Source of the DNA: an uncultured Gammaproteobacteria bacterium
GTDB lineage: Bacteria; Pseudomonadota; Gammaproteobacteria; Xanthomonadales; Xanthomonadaceae
DNA: 16,671 nt
Assembly: GCA_946885735.1 (NCBI GenBank)
Contig: CAMPGW010000066.1
Span: 1-16,671, forward strand
Direction of reading: 5' to 3'
Both the position numbers and the translations under genes were made by a program. This document shows positions 7,296 through 14,052 of the stretch, in pieces; within the stretch, counting starts at the first letter, position 1, and each line of letters starts with the position of its first letter. The notes beneath the pieces are model-generated. The model was not told the DNA's origin. It searched no databases and saw only the letters and a list, made by a program, of their open reading frames with translations.

Positions 7296-9580
7296 GCAAG
7301 CCACGCTGGTCCACCCTTGCCTTCGCCTCGCTGGCTTTCCTGGCCACGACCCAGGCCGCCGCAGCGATGCCCACTGCACCTGCCGGCCAGGCAACGCCGG
7401 CCACGGCCATGCCAGCGCTCCCGCAGCCCGACGCCGACTGGGCCCGGCTGCGTGGGGAGGGCACCCTGGCGATGCTCAATTCCGCGCATCAGGCCCTGCT
7501 GGCGATGTATGCCGATGGCGAACTGGCCCCCGATTGCGCGGATCGCTTTCCCGCGGTGGACGCGGCCCTGCGCCAGGTGCCGGTGGCGGTCGCGCTATGG
7601 CAGGTTGGGGCCGACTGCGCGCGGCGTGGCGGCGACGCCGCGCGCATGGAGCACTTCGACGAAGCCGTGACGCTCCTGGCGGCGCATGCCCTGGCCCGCG
7701 ACAGCATGGCTCCCGGTGCGTCGCCCATCCCCGTGCTCAACGCCGACGACATCACCGCCATCGTCGACGCCACGGGCATGCAACAGCGCTACCGCTACGT
7801 GGACTGGACCCGTTTCGGTCATTACTACCCGGTGGTCGTCGCGGTCTGGGACGAGGAGCGCAAGCTCGAGCGTCACCTGGCCTTCGACTTCCTCGGCATC
7901 CTCGCGTCGGTGGACACCGGAGAGGACTGGGGCAGGTACCCCGGCTATCGGGCGCAGTTGCGGGAGTCCCTCATCGACTCCCAGTTCCAGCAGGGCAACC
8001 TCGTAGCGCGCGACATCAAGGCCCTGCGGGCGGCCGCCGGCGAGACCGGCGAGCCCGCGTTGGCGGCCCTGCGGGGCGTGGCCGTGGACGGCGGCCTGAC
8101 CGCGATCGGCCGCTGGCTGGAGCTTTGCGACGGGCAACCCAAGGGCTGCGGCCAGGGAGCTGTCGACGCCTTGTTGTCGTATGCCGAACGCGACCTGGCC
8201 CTGCATCGGGCTAGCCTGGCGATCGCGCAGGCTCGTGGCATCGGCACCGAGCGCGACCTCGCCGGCGCAATGGTGATGCTCGACGCCGCTGAAAAGCGCC
8301 TGCCCGGCCGCGCCGTCGCCCACTTCGCCGATCTGTGGAATGAGATCGACAGCAGCCACGATTTGCCCAAGCCGGCCCTCGAGCGACTGCAGCGCGCGGC
8401 CACCGCCGGCAATCGCCAGGCCCAGGCCTCGCTGTTTCGCATCGCCCTGCGCGCCCGCGCCGAAGACGAGCAGAAGCTCACGCCGGAGGCGCTGGCGCTC
8501 GCCGAAGGGCTGGCTGGCGCCGGCAGCGGCGACGCTGCCTTCATGCTCTACCTGCACTACGACGCCGTCGGGAACGGCGCTCGCGCCAACGAGTGGCTGC
8601 GCCGCGGTGCGGAGGGAGGCCATGCCAACGACATGCTGGCCTGGGGCTACCGGCTGATCGAGGGCAAGGACGTCACGCGCGATGTCGGCGCCGGCGTCGA
8701 GTGGCTTCGGCGCGCCGCGTTGGCCGGCAGCACGATGGCGATGGAGTTCGCCGGTCATCGCGCCGAGCGGGGCGAACACTGGCTCGAGGCGGAGCACTGG
8801 TTCGACAGTTGCATCCTCTACAACGACGAGGATTGCCTGCTCGCATCGGCCGAGCTGCACGCCGTCCCCCGCCCGGGCATCGAGTTCGTGGCTGACAAGA
8901 CGCCCAAGCTCTACGACATCCTCCACAAGCACTACGACACGCCTGCGGTGCGGCGCGCGCACGCGGCGTACCTGTTGAAGGGCGCCACACCCGACGCAGC
9001 GCGCGCCCGGGCCCTGCTCGAGGTGGACGCCAAGGCGGGCGACGCACAATCGCAGGTATTGCTGGCCACCTACCTGATGCGCGGCAAGCTGGGGCCCGTC
9101 GACCAGAAGGCGGGCGAGGAGTGGATGAAGAAGGCCATGGCCGCCGACAAGGATGCCGGCGACGCATTTGCCCACTATCTCTATTACCGCGTACGCACGC
9201 CGCAAGCCCGGGCGAGGGCGGTGGCGATCGAGCAGGACATGATGGCCCAGGGTAGCAAGCCAGCGGCCAACAACGTCGCCTGGTGGCTGTGCGTCAATCC
9301 GGAGGACGCGCAACGCAAACCGCGCGAGGGCATGGCGGCGACGACCGGCTTCGATCCACCCGAGAAATTGGACTGGCCGCAACTGGACACCCTGGCGGCC
9401 TGCCATGCGGCGAACGGTGAGTTCGAGCGTGCCGCCGAACTCCAGGGGCGCGTCGTCCGCGAGGCAGGCGAGTTCGTCGTGGACGCGGCATCGAGCAAGC
9501 GGCTGCAGGCCCGGCTGGACGCCTACCGCCGCCGCCAGCCGTACCTCGAACTGGCGGCTGACGAGGACCCCGAAGAATAG
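7292..9580 (+). CDS. Exported Sel1-repeat (TPR-like) protein
   Basis: A 762-residue exported protein. Residues 1-25 are a signal peptide ending QAAAA. An N-terminal region of about 330 residues has no family I can name (it contains YRYVDWTRFGHYYPVVVAV and a FLGILASVD segment). From about 360 onward alpha-helical Sel1-like repeats appear, clearest at about 425-500 (ARANEWLRRGAEGGHANDML, then GAGVEWLRRAALAGST) and about 565-640 (ARALLEVDAKAGDAQSQVLL, then EEWMKKAMAADKDAGDA). Such repeats usually bind other proteins. Eight cysteines in the mature chain, including CX6C and CX7C pairs, suit an oxidising periplasm. GAGGAGG lies seven bases before the ATG, and that start overlaps the stop of the transglutaminase-like gene, so a shared complex or partner role is likely. 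Function is not known. The tail is acidic (DEDPEE). Confidence 0.82.
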   Translation: MSKPRWSTLAFASLAFLATTQAAAAMPTAPAGQATPATAMPALPQPDADWARLRGEGTLAMLNSAHQALLAMYADGELAPDCADRFPAVDAALRQVPVAVALWQVGADCARRGGDAARMEHFDEAVTLLAAHALARDSMAPGASPIPVLNADDITAIVDATGMQQRYRYVDWTRFGHYYPVVVAVWDEERKLERHLAFDFLGILASVDTGEDWGRYPGYRAQLRESLIDSQFQQGNLVARDIKALRAAAGETGEPALAALRGVAVDGGLTAIGRWLELCDGQPKGCGQGAVDALLSYAERDLALHRASLAIAQARGIGTERDLAGAMVMLDAAEKRLPGRAVAHFADLWNEIDSSHDLPKPALERLQRAATAGNRQAQASLFRIALRARAEDEQKLTPEALALAEGLAGAGSGDAAFMLYLHYDAVGNGARANEWLRRGAEGGHANDMLAWGYRLIEGKDVTRDVGAGVEWLRRAALAGSTMAMEFAGHRAERGEHWLEAEHWFDSCILYNDEDCLLASAELHAVPRPGIEFVADKTPKLYDILHKHYDTPAVRRAHAAYLLKGATPDAARARALLEVDAKAGDAQSQVLLATYLMRGKLGPVDQKAGEEWMKKAMAADKDAGDAFAHYLYYRVRTPQARARAVAIEQDMMAQGSKPAANNVAWWLCVNPEDAQRKPREGMAATTGFDPPEKLDWPQLDTLAACHAANGEFERAAELQGRVVREAGEFVVDAASSKRLQARLDAYRRRQPYLELAADEDPEE

Positions 9581-9592
9581 ACCGCGGTGTGC

Positions 9593-9598
9593 TAGCGT
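9593..9598 (+). promoter_or_regulatory. -10-like box before pyk
   Basis: TAGCGT in GTGCTAGCGTGATG, 31 bases before the pyk ATG. It shares TAGCGTG with the box at 5145. With this box the predicted transcript starts near 9605, just before the short reading frame at 9612. Confidence 0.35.
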
Positions 9599-9611
9599 GA
9601 TGGGCTTGCGA

Positions 9612-9629
9612 ATGACTCCTTCGGCCTGA
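9612..9629 (+). other. Five-codon leader ORF abutting the pyk start
   Basis: ATG ACT CCT TCG GCC TGA encodes MTPSA; its TGA is directly followed by the pyk ATG in the same frame (TGAATG). Pyk has no Shine-Dalgarno, so ribosomes ending here could restart on pyk. Whether this frame is translated is inference; it has no clear ribosome-binding site either. Confidence 0.3.
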
Positions 9630-11096
9630 ATGAACGACCTGCGTCGCACCAAGATCCTCGCCACCCTCGGCCCGGCCACCGACGGCCCCGGCGTACTCGA
9701 CGACCTGGTACGGGCCGGCGTCAACGTGGTGCGGCTCAATTTCTCGCACGGCAAACCCGCCGACCACGCGGCACGCATCCAGGCCGTGCGCGAGGCCGCC
9801 GAGCGGCAGGGACGCGAAGTCGGCATCCTCGCCGACCTGCAGGGGCCAAAGATCCGTATCGAGCGATTTGCGGCCGGCAAGGTATCGCTGGCCGTGGGCG
9901 ACGCCTTCGACCTGGTATGTCGCGCCGATACGCCCCCCGGCGATCGCCACGGCGTGGGCGTGAGCTACCTGGGCCTGGTGAACGACGTGCGCGCGGGCGA
10001 TGTGCTGCTGCTCGACGATGGCCTGATGGCCTTGCGGGTGGACGGCATCGAGGGCGACGTGGTGCATACGCGCGTGCTCACCGACGGGACGCTGTCCGAT
10101 CGCAAGGGCCTGAACCGCCTCGGCGGCGGGCTTTCGCTCGGCGCGCTGACCGACCAGGACAAGGAACACATCCGCATCGCCGCCGACCTGGGCGTGGACT
10201 TCCTCGCCGTTTCCTTCTGCCGTTCCGCCGCCGACCTGCACGAGGCGCGGTCGCTGGTCGAGGCGGCCGGCGGTCGCCACGTCGCCATCGTCGCCAAGAT
10301 CGAGCGCGCCGAGGCCATCGACAACCTGGTCGAGATCACCATCGCCTCCGACGCGGTGATGGTCGCGCGCGGCGACCTGGGCGTGGAGATCGGCGACGCC
10401 GAATTGCCCGGCCTGCAGAAGAAGATCATTCGCACCGCGCTCGAGCACAACCGCGTCGTCATCACCGCCACGCAGATGTTGCAGTCCATGGTGGACAACC
10501 CGATCCCGACCCGCGCCGAAGTGCTGGACGTGGCCAATGCGGTGATCGACGGCACCGACGCGGTGATGCTCTCGGCCGAGACCGCCTCGGGAAACCACCC
10601 GGTGAAGGCGGTGGAGGCGATGGTGCGCATCTGCCTGGGCGCCGAGCGCCAGTTCGACCGCATGGACGATTTCTCCAAGGCGCCGCGCAACCTGCAGCGC
10701 GCCGACCAGGCCATCGCGATGGCCAGCATGTTCCTGGCCGAGCACGTGGACGTGCGCGCGATCATCGCGCTGACCGAATCCGGCGGCACCGCGCGCTTCC
10801 TCTCCCGCTTTCGCTCCGAGTCGCCGATCTTCGCCCTGTCGCGGCATGCGGGCGCGCGCCGGCGCATGGCGCTGATGCGCGACGTCTATCCGATCGCCTT
10901 CGACAGCCGCGGCCTGGCCACGCGCGAGGCCGCGCGCACCGCCATCCGCCAGCTGTTCCAGCTGCAGCTGCTCTCGGAGGGCGACCGCGTGCTGATCACC
11001 GGTGGCGACCACATGGAAAAGCACGGCACCACCAATACCCTGCGCCTGTTGCAGGTGGGTCCGGAAGGCGTTGCCCAGGGCCTTGGCGAACTGTAA
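9630..11096 (+). CDS. pyk: Pyruvate kinase
   Basis: A 488-residue cytoplasmic pyruvate kinase, which makes pyruvate and ATP from PEP and ADP. Motifs in order are RRTKILATLGPAT, VVRLNFSHG, DLQGPKIRI, LLLDDGL, IVAKIERAEAIDNL with catalytic Lys223, ARGDLGVEIG with metal ligand Asp249, and TATQMLQSM followed by PTRAEVLDVANAVIDGTD and SAETASG. The B-domain edge GVGVSYLGLVNDVRAGD resembles E. coli PykA (type II) more than PykF. The allosteric C-terminal domain is complete, ending near residue 470 plus a short tail. The start is firm: a stop codon lies immediately upstream in frame, and RRTKI is the usual N-terminus. No Shine-Dalgarno is visible. The Sel1 gene ends 49 bp upstream, so readthrough is possible, but a TAGCGT box offers its own promoter. 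Confidence 0.96.
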   Translation: MNDLRRTKILATLGPATDGPGVLDDLVRAGVNVVRLNFSHGKPADHAARIQAVREAAERQGREVGILADLQGPKIRIERFAAGKVSLAVGDAFDLVCRADTPPGDRHGVGVSYLGLVNDVRAGDVLLLDDGLMALRVDGIEGDVVHTRVLTDGTLSDRKGLNRLGGGLSLGALTDQDKEHIRIAADLGVDFLAVSFCRSAADLHEARSLVEAAGGRHVAIVAKIERAEAIDNLVEITIASDAVMVARGDLGVEIGDAELPGLQKKIIRTALEHNRVVITATQMLQSMVDNPIPTRAEVLDVANAVIDGTDAVMLSAETASGNHPVKAVEAMVRICLGAERQFDRMDDFSKAPRNLQRADQAIAMASMFLAEHVDVRAIIALTESGGTARFLSRFRSESPIFALSRHAGARRRMALMRDVYPIAFDSRGLATREAARTAIRQLFQLQLLSEGDRVLITGGDHMEKHGTTNTLRLLQVGPEGVAQGLGEL

Positions 11097-11100
11097 GGGC

Positions 11101-11113
11101 CAGGCTCCGCCTG
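11101..11113 (+). terminator. Small hairpin after pyk
   Basis: CAGGC-TCC-GCCTG is a perfect 5-bp stem four bases after the pyk stop, followed by CAATT rather than a T run. It is weak as an intrinsic terminator. Confidence 0.3.
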
Positions 11114-11116
11114 CAA

Positions 11117-11145
11117 TTGCGGGTCCCTGGAAGGCGTGATAGAAA
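11117..11145 (+). promoter_or_regulatory. Promoter of the TonB_C-like gene
   Basis: TTGCGG (11117-11122), a 17-base spacer, then TAGAAA (11140-11145) with an upstream TGn extension (TGATAGAAA). This is the only promoter in the window with both a -35 and an extended -10 match. The predicted start is about 22 bases before the ATG at 11174. Confidence 0.5.
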
Positions 11146-11173
11146 TCGCGCAGATCCCGTCCCTGGAACCCCC

Positions 11174-11746
11174 ATGGCTCGTCGCTCCGGTATTTGCGCC
11201 ACGCTCCTGATCGCCGCCCTGCTGGCCTCCGCCAGTGCCCGCGCGGCTGACCGCAGGCTGACCATCGTCACCGAAGGCGAGGCCTTGGGCGCGTGGCGTC
11301 CGGTCGCCGAAACGATCGCCCTCCCGGCCTACCCCGGCATCGTCGCGGACAAATCCGAAGACGCCTGCGTCAGCATCGGCTACCTGATCAAGGCGGACGG
11401 CAGCACCTCCGACTTCGCCGTGCTCGCCGCCTGGAGCAGCAAGGCGGACGGCCTCACGCCGACCGACCCCCGCTTCCTGCCTTTCTCCCGGAACGCCTTG
11501 GCGGCCGTGCAGCGCTGGCGCTTCGAGACGGACGGCGGGGCGGGCGCTCGCGGGCGCCAGGTCTTCAGCGCGGCCACCTTCGCGTTCAGCACCACGGGTG
11601 CCGACATGGGCGCGCTCAAGGACCGTTGCCGCATCGCCGACCTGAAGGAATTCATCTCCAAGCTGCGCGCCGATGCCAGCAAGCGCCACATTGACCGCGG
11701 GCGCCAGGAAGTGAACGCACCCAAAGCCCCTCCGAAGAGCAACTGA
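11174..11746 (+). CDS. Small exported TonB C-terminal-domain-like protein
   Basis: A 190-residue exported protein. Residues 1-24 are a signal peptide ending ARA. The rest resembles one TonB_C-type domain: ACVSIGYLIKADGSTSDFAV, then an insert, then ALAAVQRWRFETDGG. This follows the family pattern of a beta strand with a dG turn, then xAlxAlxxWrF. It lacks the transmembrane anchor and proline-rich span of true TonB, so energy transduction is doubtful; a free periplasmic role is more likely. Two cysteines (ACVS and DRCR) may form a disulfide. The C-terminal 30 residues are basic and probably disordered. The best-placed start is the ATG at 11174, with only a weak GGAA upstream. It has its own promoter between pyk and fba. 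The function is unknown; the domain match is made by eye and is moderate. Confidence 0.72.
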   Translation: MARRSGICATLLIAALLASASARAADRRLTIVTEGEALGAWRPVAETIALPAYPGIVADKSEDACVSIGYLIKADGSTSDFAVLAAWSSKADGLTPTDPRFLPFSRNALAAVQRWRFETDGGAGARGRQVFSAATFAFSTTGADMGALKDRCRIADLKEFISKLRADASKRHIDRGRQEVNAPKAPPKSN

Positions 11747-11752
11747 GGCGGG

Positions 11753-11770
11753 CCACCCCGGGCCCGGTGG
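11753..11770 (+). terminator. Weak hairpin after the TonB_C-like gene
   Basis: CCACC and GGTGG pair around an eight-base GC loop, seven bases after the stop. There is no T tract. Termination is only a possibility. Confidence 0.25.
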
Positions 11771-11785
11771 GCGGGGCTCGAAGGT

Positions 11786-11791
11786 TATAAT
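11786..11791 (+). promoter_or_regulatory. fba -10 box
   Basis: A perfect TATAAT 30 bases before the fba ATG, rare in such GC-rich DNA. No -35 match is seen at 16-18 bases. An inverted repeat begins at the next base. Confidence 0.7.
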
Positions 11792-11810
11792 CGGTGCTTT
11801 CCCAGCACCG
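11792..11810. promoter_or_regulatory. Inverted repeat over the fba start site
   Basis: CGGTGCT and AGCACCG are perfect 7-bp complements around TTCCC. The repeat starts directly after TATAAT and spans the predicted +1 (about 11798), ending at the CGGAG Shine-Dalgarno. Because its left arm would be largely untranscribed, a DNA operator fits better than an RNA hairpin. Confidence 0.4.
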
Positions 11811-11820
11811 GAGCCCGTCC

Positions 11821-12831
11821 ATGAGCATCGATCAACTCGCCGAGACCGCGCAGGCCATGGTGGCCGCCGGCAAGGGCATCATCGCCATCGATGAGTCCAA
11901 CAACACCATCAAGAAGCGTTTCGACGGCGTCGGCATCGAGTGCACCGAGGAAAACCGCCGCGCCTACCGCGAGCTGCTGCTGACCACCCCGAACCTGTCG
12001 CAGTACATCTCCGGCGCGATCCTCTACGACGAGACCCTGCGCCAGAAGACCCGTGACGGCGTGCCCTTCACCAAGGTGATGATGGACGCCGGCATCCTGC
12101 CGGGCATCAAGGTGGACAAGGGCCCGGTGCCGCTGGCCGGCTTCCCGGGCGAGGTGGTGACCGAGGGCCTGGACGGCCTGCGTGACCGCCTGCGCGAGTA
12201 CGCCCAGCTCGGCGCGCGCTTCGCCAAGTGGCGCGCGGTGATCAACATCGGCGACGACACGCCGTCCGGCACCTGCATCGACGCCAACAGCCACGCGCTG
12301 GCGCGCTATGCCGCGCTGTGCCAGGAAGCGGGCATCGTGCCGATGGTCGAGCCCGAGGTGCTGATGGACGGCGACCACGACATCGAGCTGTGCTACGAGG
12401 TCACCGAGGTCACGCTGCGCTCGTTGTTCGCGGCGCTGTACGAGCACAACGTCATGCTCGAGGGCACCATCCTGAAGGCCAGCATGGTCGTCTCCGGCAA
12501 GAGCTGCCCGGAGCAGGCGAGCGTGGATGAAGTGGCCGAGCTGACCGTGCGTTGCCTCAAGTCCACCGTGCCGGCGACGCTGCCGGGCATCGTGTTCCTG
12601 TCGGGCGGCCAGTCCGACGAGGACGCCACCGCCCACCTCAACGCCATGAACCAGATGGGCCCGCTGCCCTGGCCGCTGAGCTTCAGCTATGGCCGCGCGA
12701 TGCAGTCGGCCGCGCTCAAGCTCTGGTCCGCCGACCTGACCGGCAAGGTCGCAGAAGCGCAGCAGACCGTGTTCGCCCGCGCGCGCGACAACGGACTCGC
12801 CGCCCTCGGCCAGTGGCGGCCCGCCGCCTGA
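11821..12831 (+). CDS. fba: Class I fructose-bisphosphate aldolase
   Basis: A 336-residue Schiff-base aldolase, which splits fructose-1,6-bisphosphate into glyceraldehyde-3-phosphate and DHAP without metal. It belongs to the class typical of animals and plants. Active-site parts align with rabbit aldolase: Asp24 in AIDESN, Lys136 in KWRAVI, Glu177 and Glu179 in VEPEVLMDGDHD, Schiff-base Lys219 in LEGTILKASMV, and GIVFLSGGQSDEDA. YGRAMQSAALKLW lies near the C-terminus. It lacks the C-terminal Tyr that animal enzymes use. Start: ATG at 11821 with CGGAG seven bases upstream; an in-frame ATG at 11794 would lie in the promoter. It is monocistronic, with TATAAT ahead and a strong hairpin behind. 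The metal-dependent class II enzyme of E. coli is the commoner bacterial solution. Confidence 0.96.
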   Translation: MSIDQLAETAQAMVAAGKGIIAIDESNNTIKKRFDGVGIECTEENRRAYRELLLTTPNLSQYISGAILYDETLRQKTRDGVPFTKVMMDAGILPGIKVDKGPVPLAGFPGEVVTEGLDGLRDRLREYAQLGARFAKWRAVINIGDDTPSGTCIDANSHALARYAALCQEAGIVPMVEPEVLMDGDHDIELCYEVTEVTLRSLFAALYEHNVMLEGTILKASMVVSGKSCPEQASVDEVAELTVRCLKSTVPATLPGIVFLSGGQSDEDATAHLNAMNQMGPLPWPLSFSYGRAMQSAALKLWSADLTGKVAEAQQTVFARARDNGLAALGQWRPAA

Positions 12832-12839
12832 GCCTTCGC

Positions 12840-12871
12840 GTCCGCGCCGCCGGCTTCACCGGCGCGCGGAT
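12840..12871 (+). terminator. Strong hairpin after fba
   Basis: TCCGCG, bulged C, CGCCGG pairs with CCGGCG-CGCGGA around the loop CTTCA. That is 12 pairs plus one possible G-T pair. It begins nine bases after the fba stop. Only TT follows, so it is a hairpin of terminator strength without the usual T tract. Confidence 0.6.
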
Positions 12872-12882
12872 TCGCTGAACCT

Positions 12883-12905
12883 TCGCGGCCTGCACACGGC
12901 CGCGA
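12883..12905. promoter_or_regulatory. Inverted repeat in the efflux-gene promoter
   Basis: TCGCGGCC and GGCCGCGA are perfect 8-bp complements seven bases apart. They cover the expected -35 region of the TACACT box at 12919. It could be an operator for an efflux repressor or a second fba terminator hairpin. Confidence 0.35.
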
Positions 12906-12918
12906 CCGGGGGCCGGGC

Positions 12919-12924
12919 TACACT
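12919..12924 (+). promoter_or_regulatory. -10 box of the efflux operon
   Basis: TACACT within GGGCTACACTCC lies 39 bases before the adaptor ATG; no -35 match is visible. Confidence 0.45.
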
Positions 12925-12963
12925 CCGGCCTTCCCGCCACCGATCCGTTCGACGGAGCTGCTG

Positions 12964-14049
12964 ATGCCATCCTCCCCGCGCCGCGGCCCGCGTGCCGCCC
13001 GCACCCTGTTCCTGTGCTCACTGGTCCTGGGCCTGGCAGCCTGTGGCAAGGACGAGCAAGGCCGCGGGCCGGGTGGCGGTCCACCGGCGGTCGTCACCAC
13101 GACGGTGCTGGCGCCGGCGCCGTGGAGCGACTCGCTCGAGGCGATCGGCACGGCGAGCGCGCGCGAGTCGGTGGCGCTCACCGCCAAGGTCAGCGAAACC
13201 GTCACCGACGTGCGCTTCGACAGTGGGCAGCTGGTGAAGAAGGGCCAGGTCCTGGTCGTGCTGTCGCGGCAGGCGCAAGCCGCCGGCCTGGACGAAGCCG
13301 CCGCGACCTACCGCGAGGCCCAGGCACTGTTCGAACGCCAGCAGGCATTGGCGGCCCGCCAGCTGGTATCCGCCAGCCAGCTCGACGCACAGCGCGCCGC
13401 CCGCGACGCCGCCCGCGGCCGCCTCGAACTGCTGCGCGCGCAGTCCGGCGATCGCGTCATCAGCGCGCCCTTCGACGGCGTGCTCGGCCTGCGCCAGGTC
13501 AGCCCCGGTTCGCTGGTCACGCCCGGCACGGTGATCACCACGGTCGATGACGTATCGCTGATCAAGCTCGACTTCTCGGTTCCCGAGAGCCAGCTCTCGG
13601 CACTCGCCGTCGGCCAGGCGGTGGAGGCCCGCAGCGACGCCTTCCCCGACCAGGTCTTCGCCGGCACGGTGGCGGCGGTCGGATCGCGGGTCGACCCGAT
13701 GTCGCGTTCGCTGTCGGCGCGCGCGGAAATCCCGAATCCGGACGGCAGGCTCCGTCCCGGCATGATGCTGCGCGTGCGCCTGGCGCTGCCCGCGCGCACC
13801 GCCTTGCAGGTTCCCGAGCTGTCGCTGCAGCAGGTCGGCCAGCAGGCCTTCGTGTTCCGCGTCAAGGGCGACGAGGTCGAGCAGGTGCCGGTGAAGATCG
13901 GCGCGCGTCGCCCGGGCTGGGTGGAAATCCTGGAAGGCCTGCGCGCCGGCGACAAGGTGGTCGTCGAGGGCATCGTCAAGCTCAAGCCGGGCGCGCGCAT
14001 CGTCGAGGCCAAGGCCGCCGGCGCGGGCGGCCAGCGCAGCGGCGGCTGA
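12964..14049 (+). CDS. RND efflux periplasmic adaptor (lipoprotein)
   Basis: A 361-residue membrane-fusion protein linking an inner-membrane RND pump to an outer-membrane channel. The signal peptide ends in the lipobox LAAC, with Cys27 as the lipidation site and Gly-Lys after it. Then come a barrel-sandwich/lipoyl half (SVALTAKVSETVTDVRFDSG, LVKKGQVL), a short helical hairpin at about 100-155 (AQAAGLDEAAATYREAQALF), the second lipoyl half (VISAPFDGVLGLRQVSPGSL), a beta-barrel, and a membrane-proximal domain (VKIGARRPGWVEILEGLRAG). The hairpin is short, as in AcrA/MexA-type adaptors. ATG at 12964 has CGGAG six bases upstream. The permease starts three bases after its stop. Substrate cannot be told from the adaptor. 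Confidence 0.94.
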   Translation: MPSSPRRGPRAARTLFLCSLVLGLAACGKDEQGRGPGGGPPAVVTTTVLAPAPWSDSLEAIGTASARESVALTAKVSETVTDVRFDSGQLVKKGQVLVVLSRQAQAAGLDEAAATYREAQALFERQQALAARQLVSASQLDAQRAARDAARGRLELLRAQSGDRVISAPFDGVLGLRQVSPGSLVTPGTVITTVDDVSLIKLDFSVPESQLSALAVGQAVEARSDAFPDQVFAGTVAAVGSRVDPMSRSLSARAEIPNPDGRLRPGMMLRVRLALPARTALQVPELSLQQVGQQAFVFRVKGDEVEQVPVKIGARRPGWVEILEGLRAGDKVVVEGIVKLKPGARIVEAKAAGAGGQRSGG

Positions 14050-14052
14050 CGC

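Noticed and set aside
7595..9880. A 761-codon minus-strand frame opposite the Sel1 gene
   Set aside because: It crosses the pyk start and has no recognisable domain, while the plus-strand frame has a signal peptide, Sel1 repeats and a strong ribosome-binding site.
9294..11024. Long minus-strand open frame opposite pyk
   Set aside because: Low-complexity His/Arg/Val-rich product with no motif; a by-product of high third-position GC in pyk.
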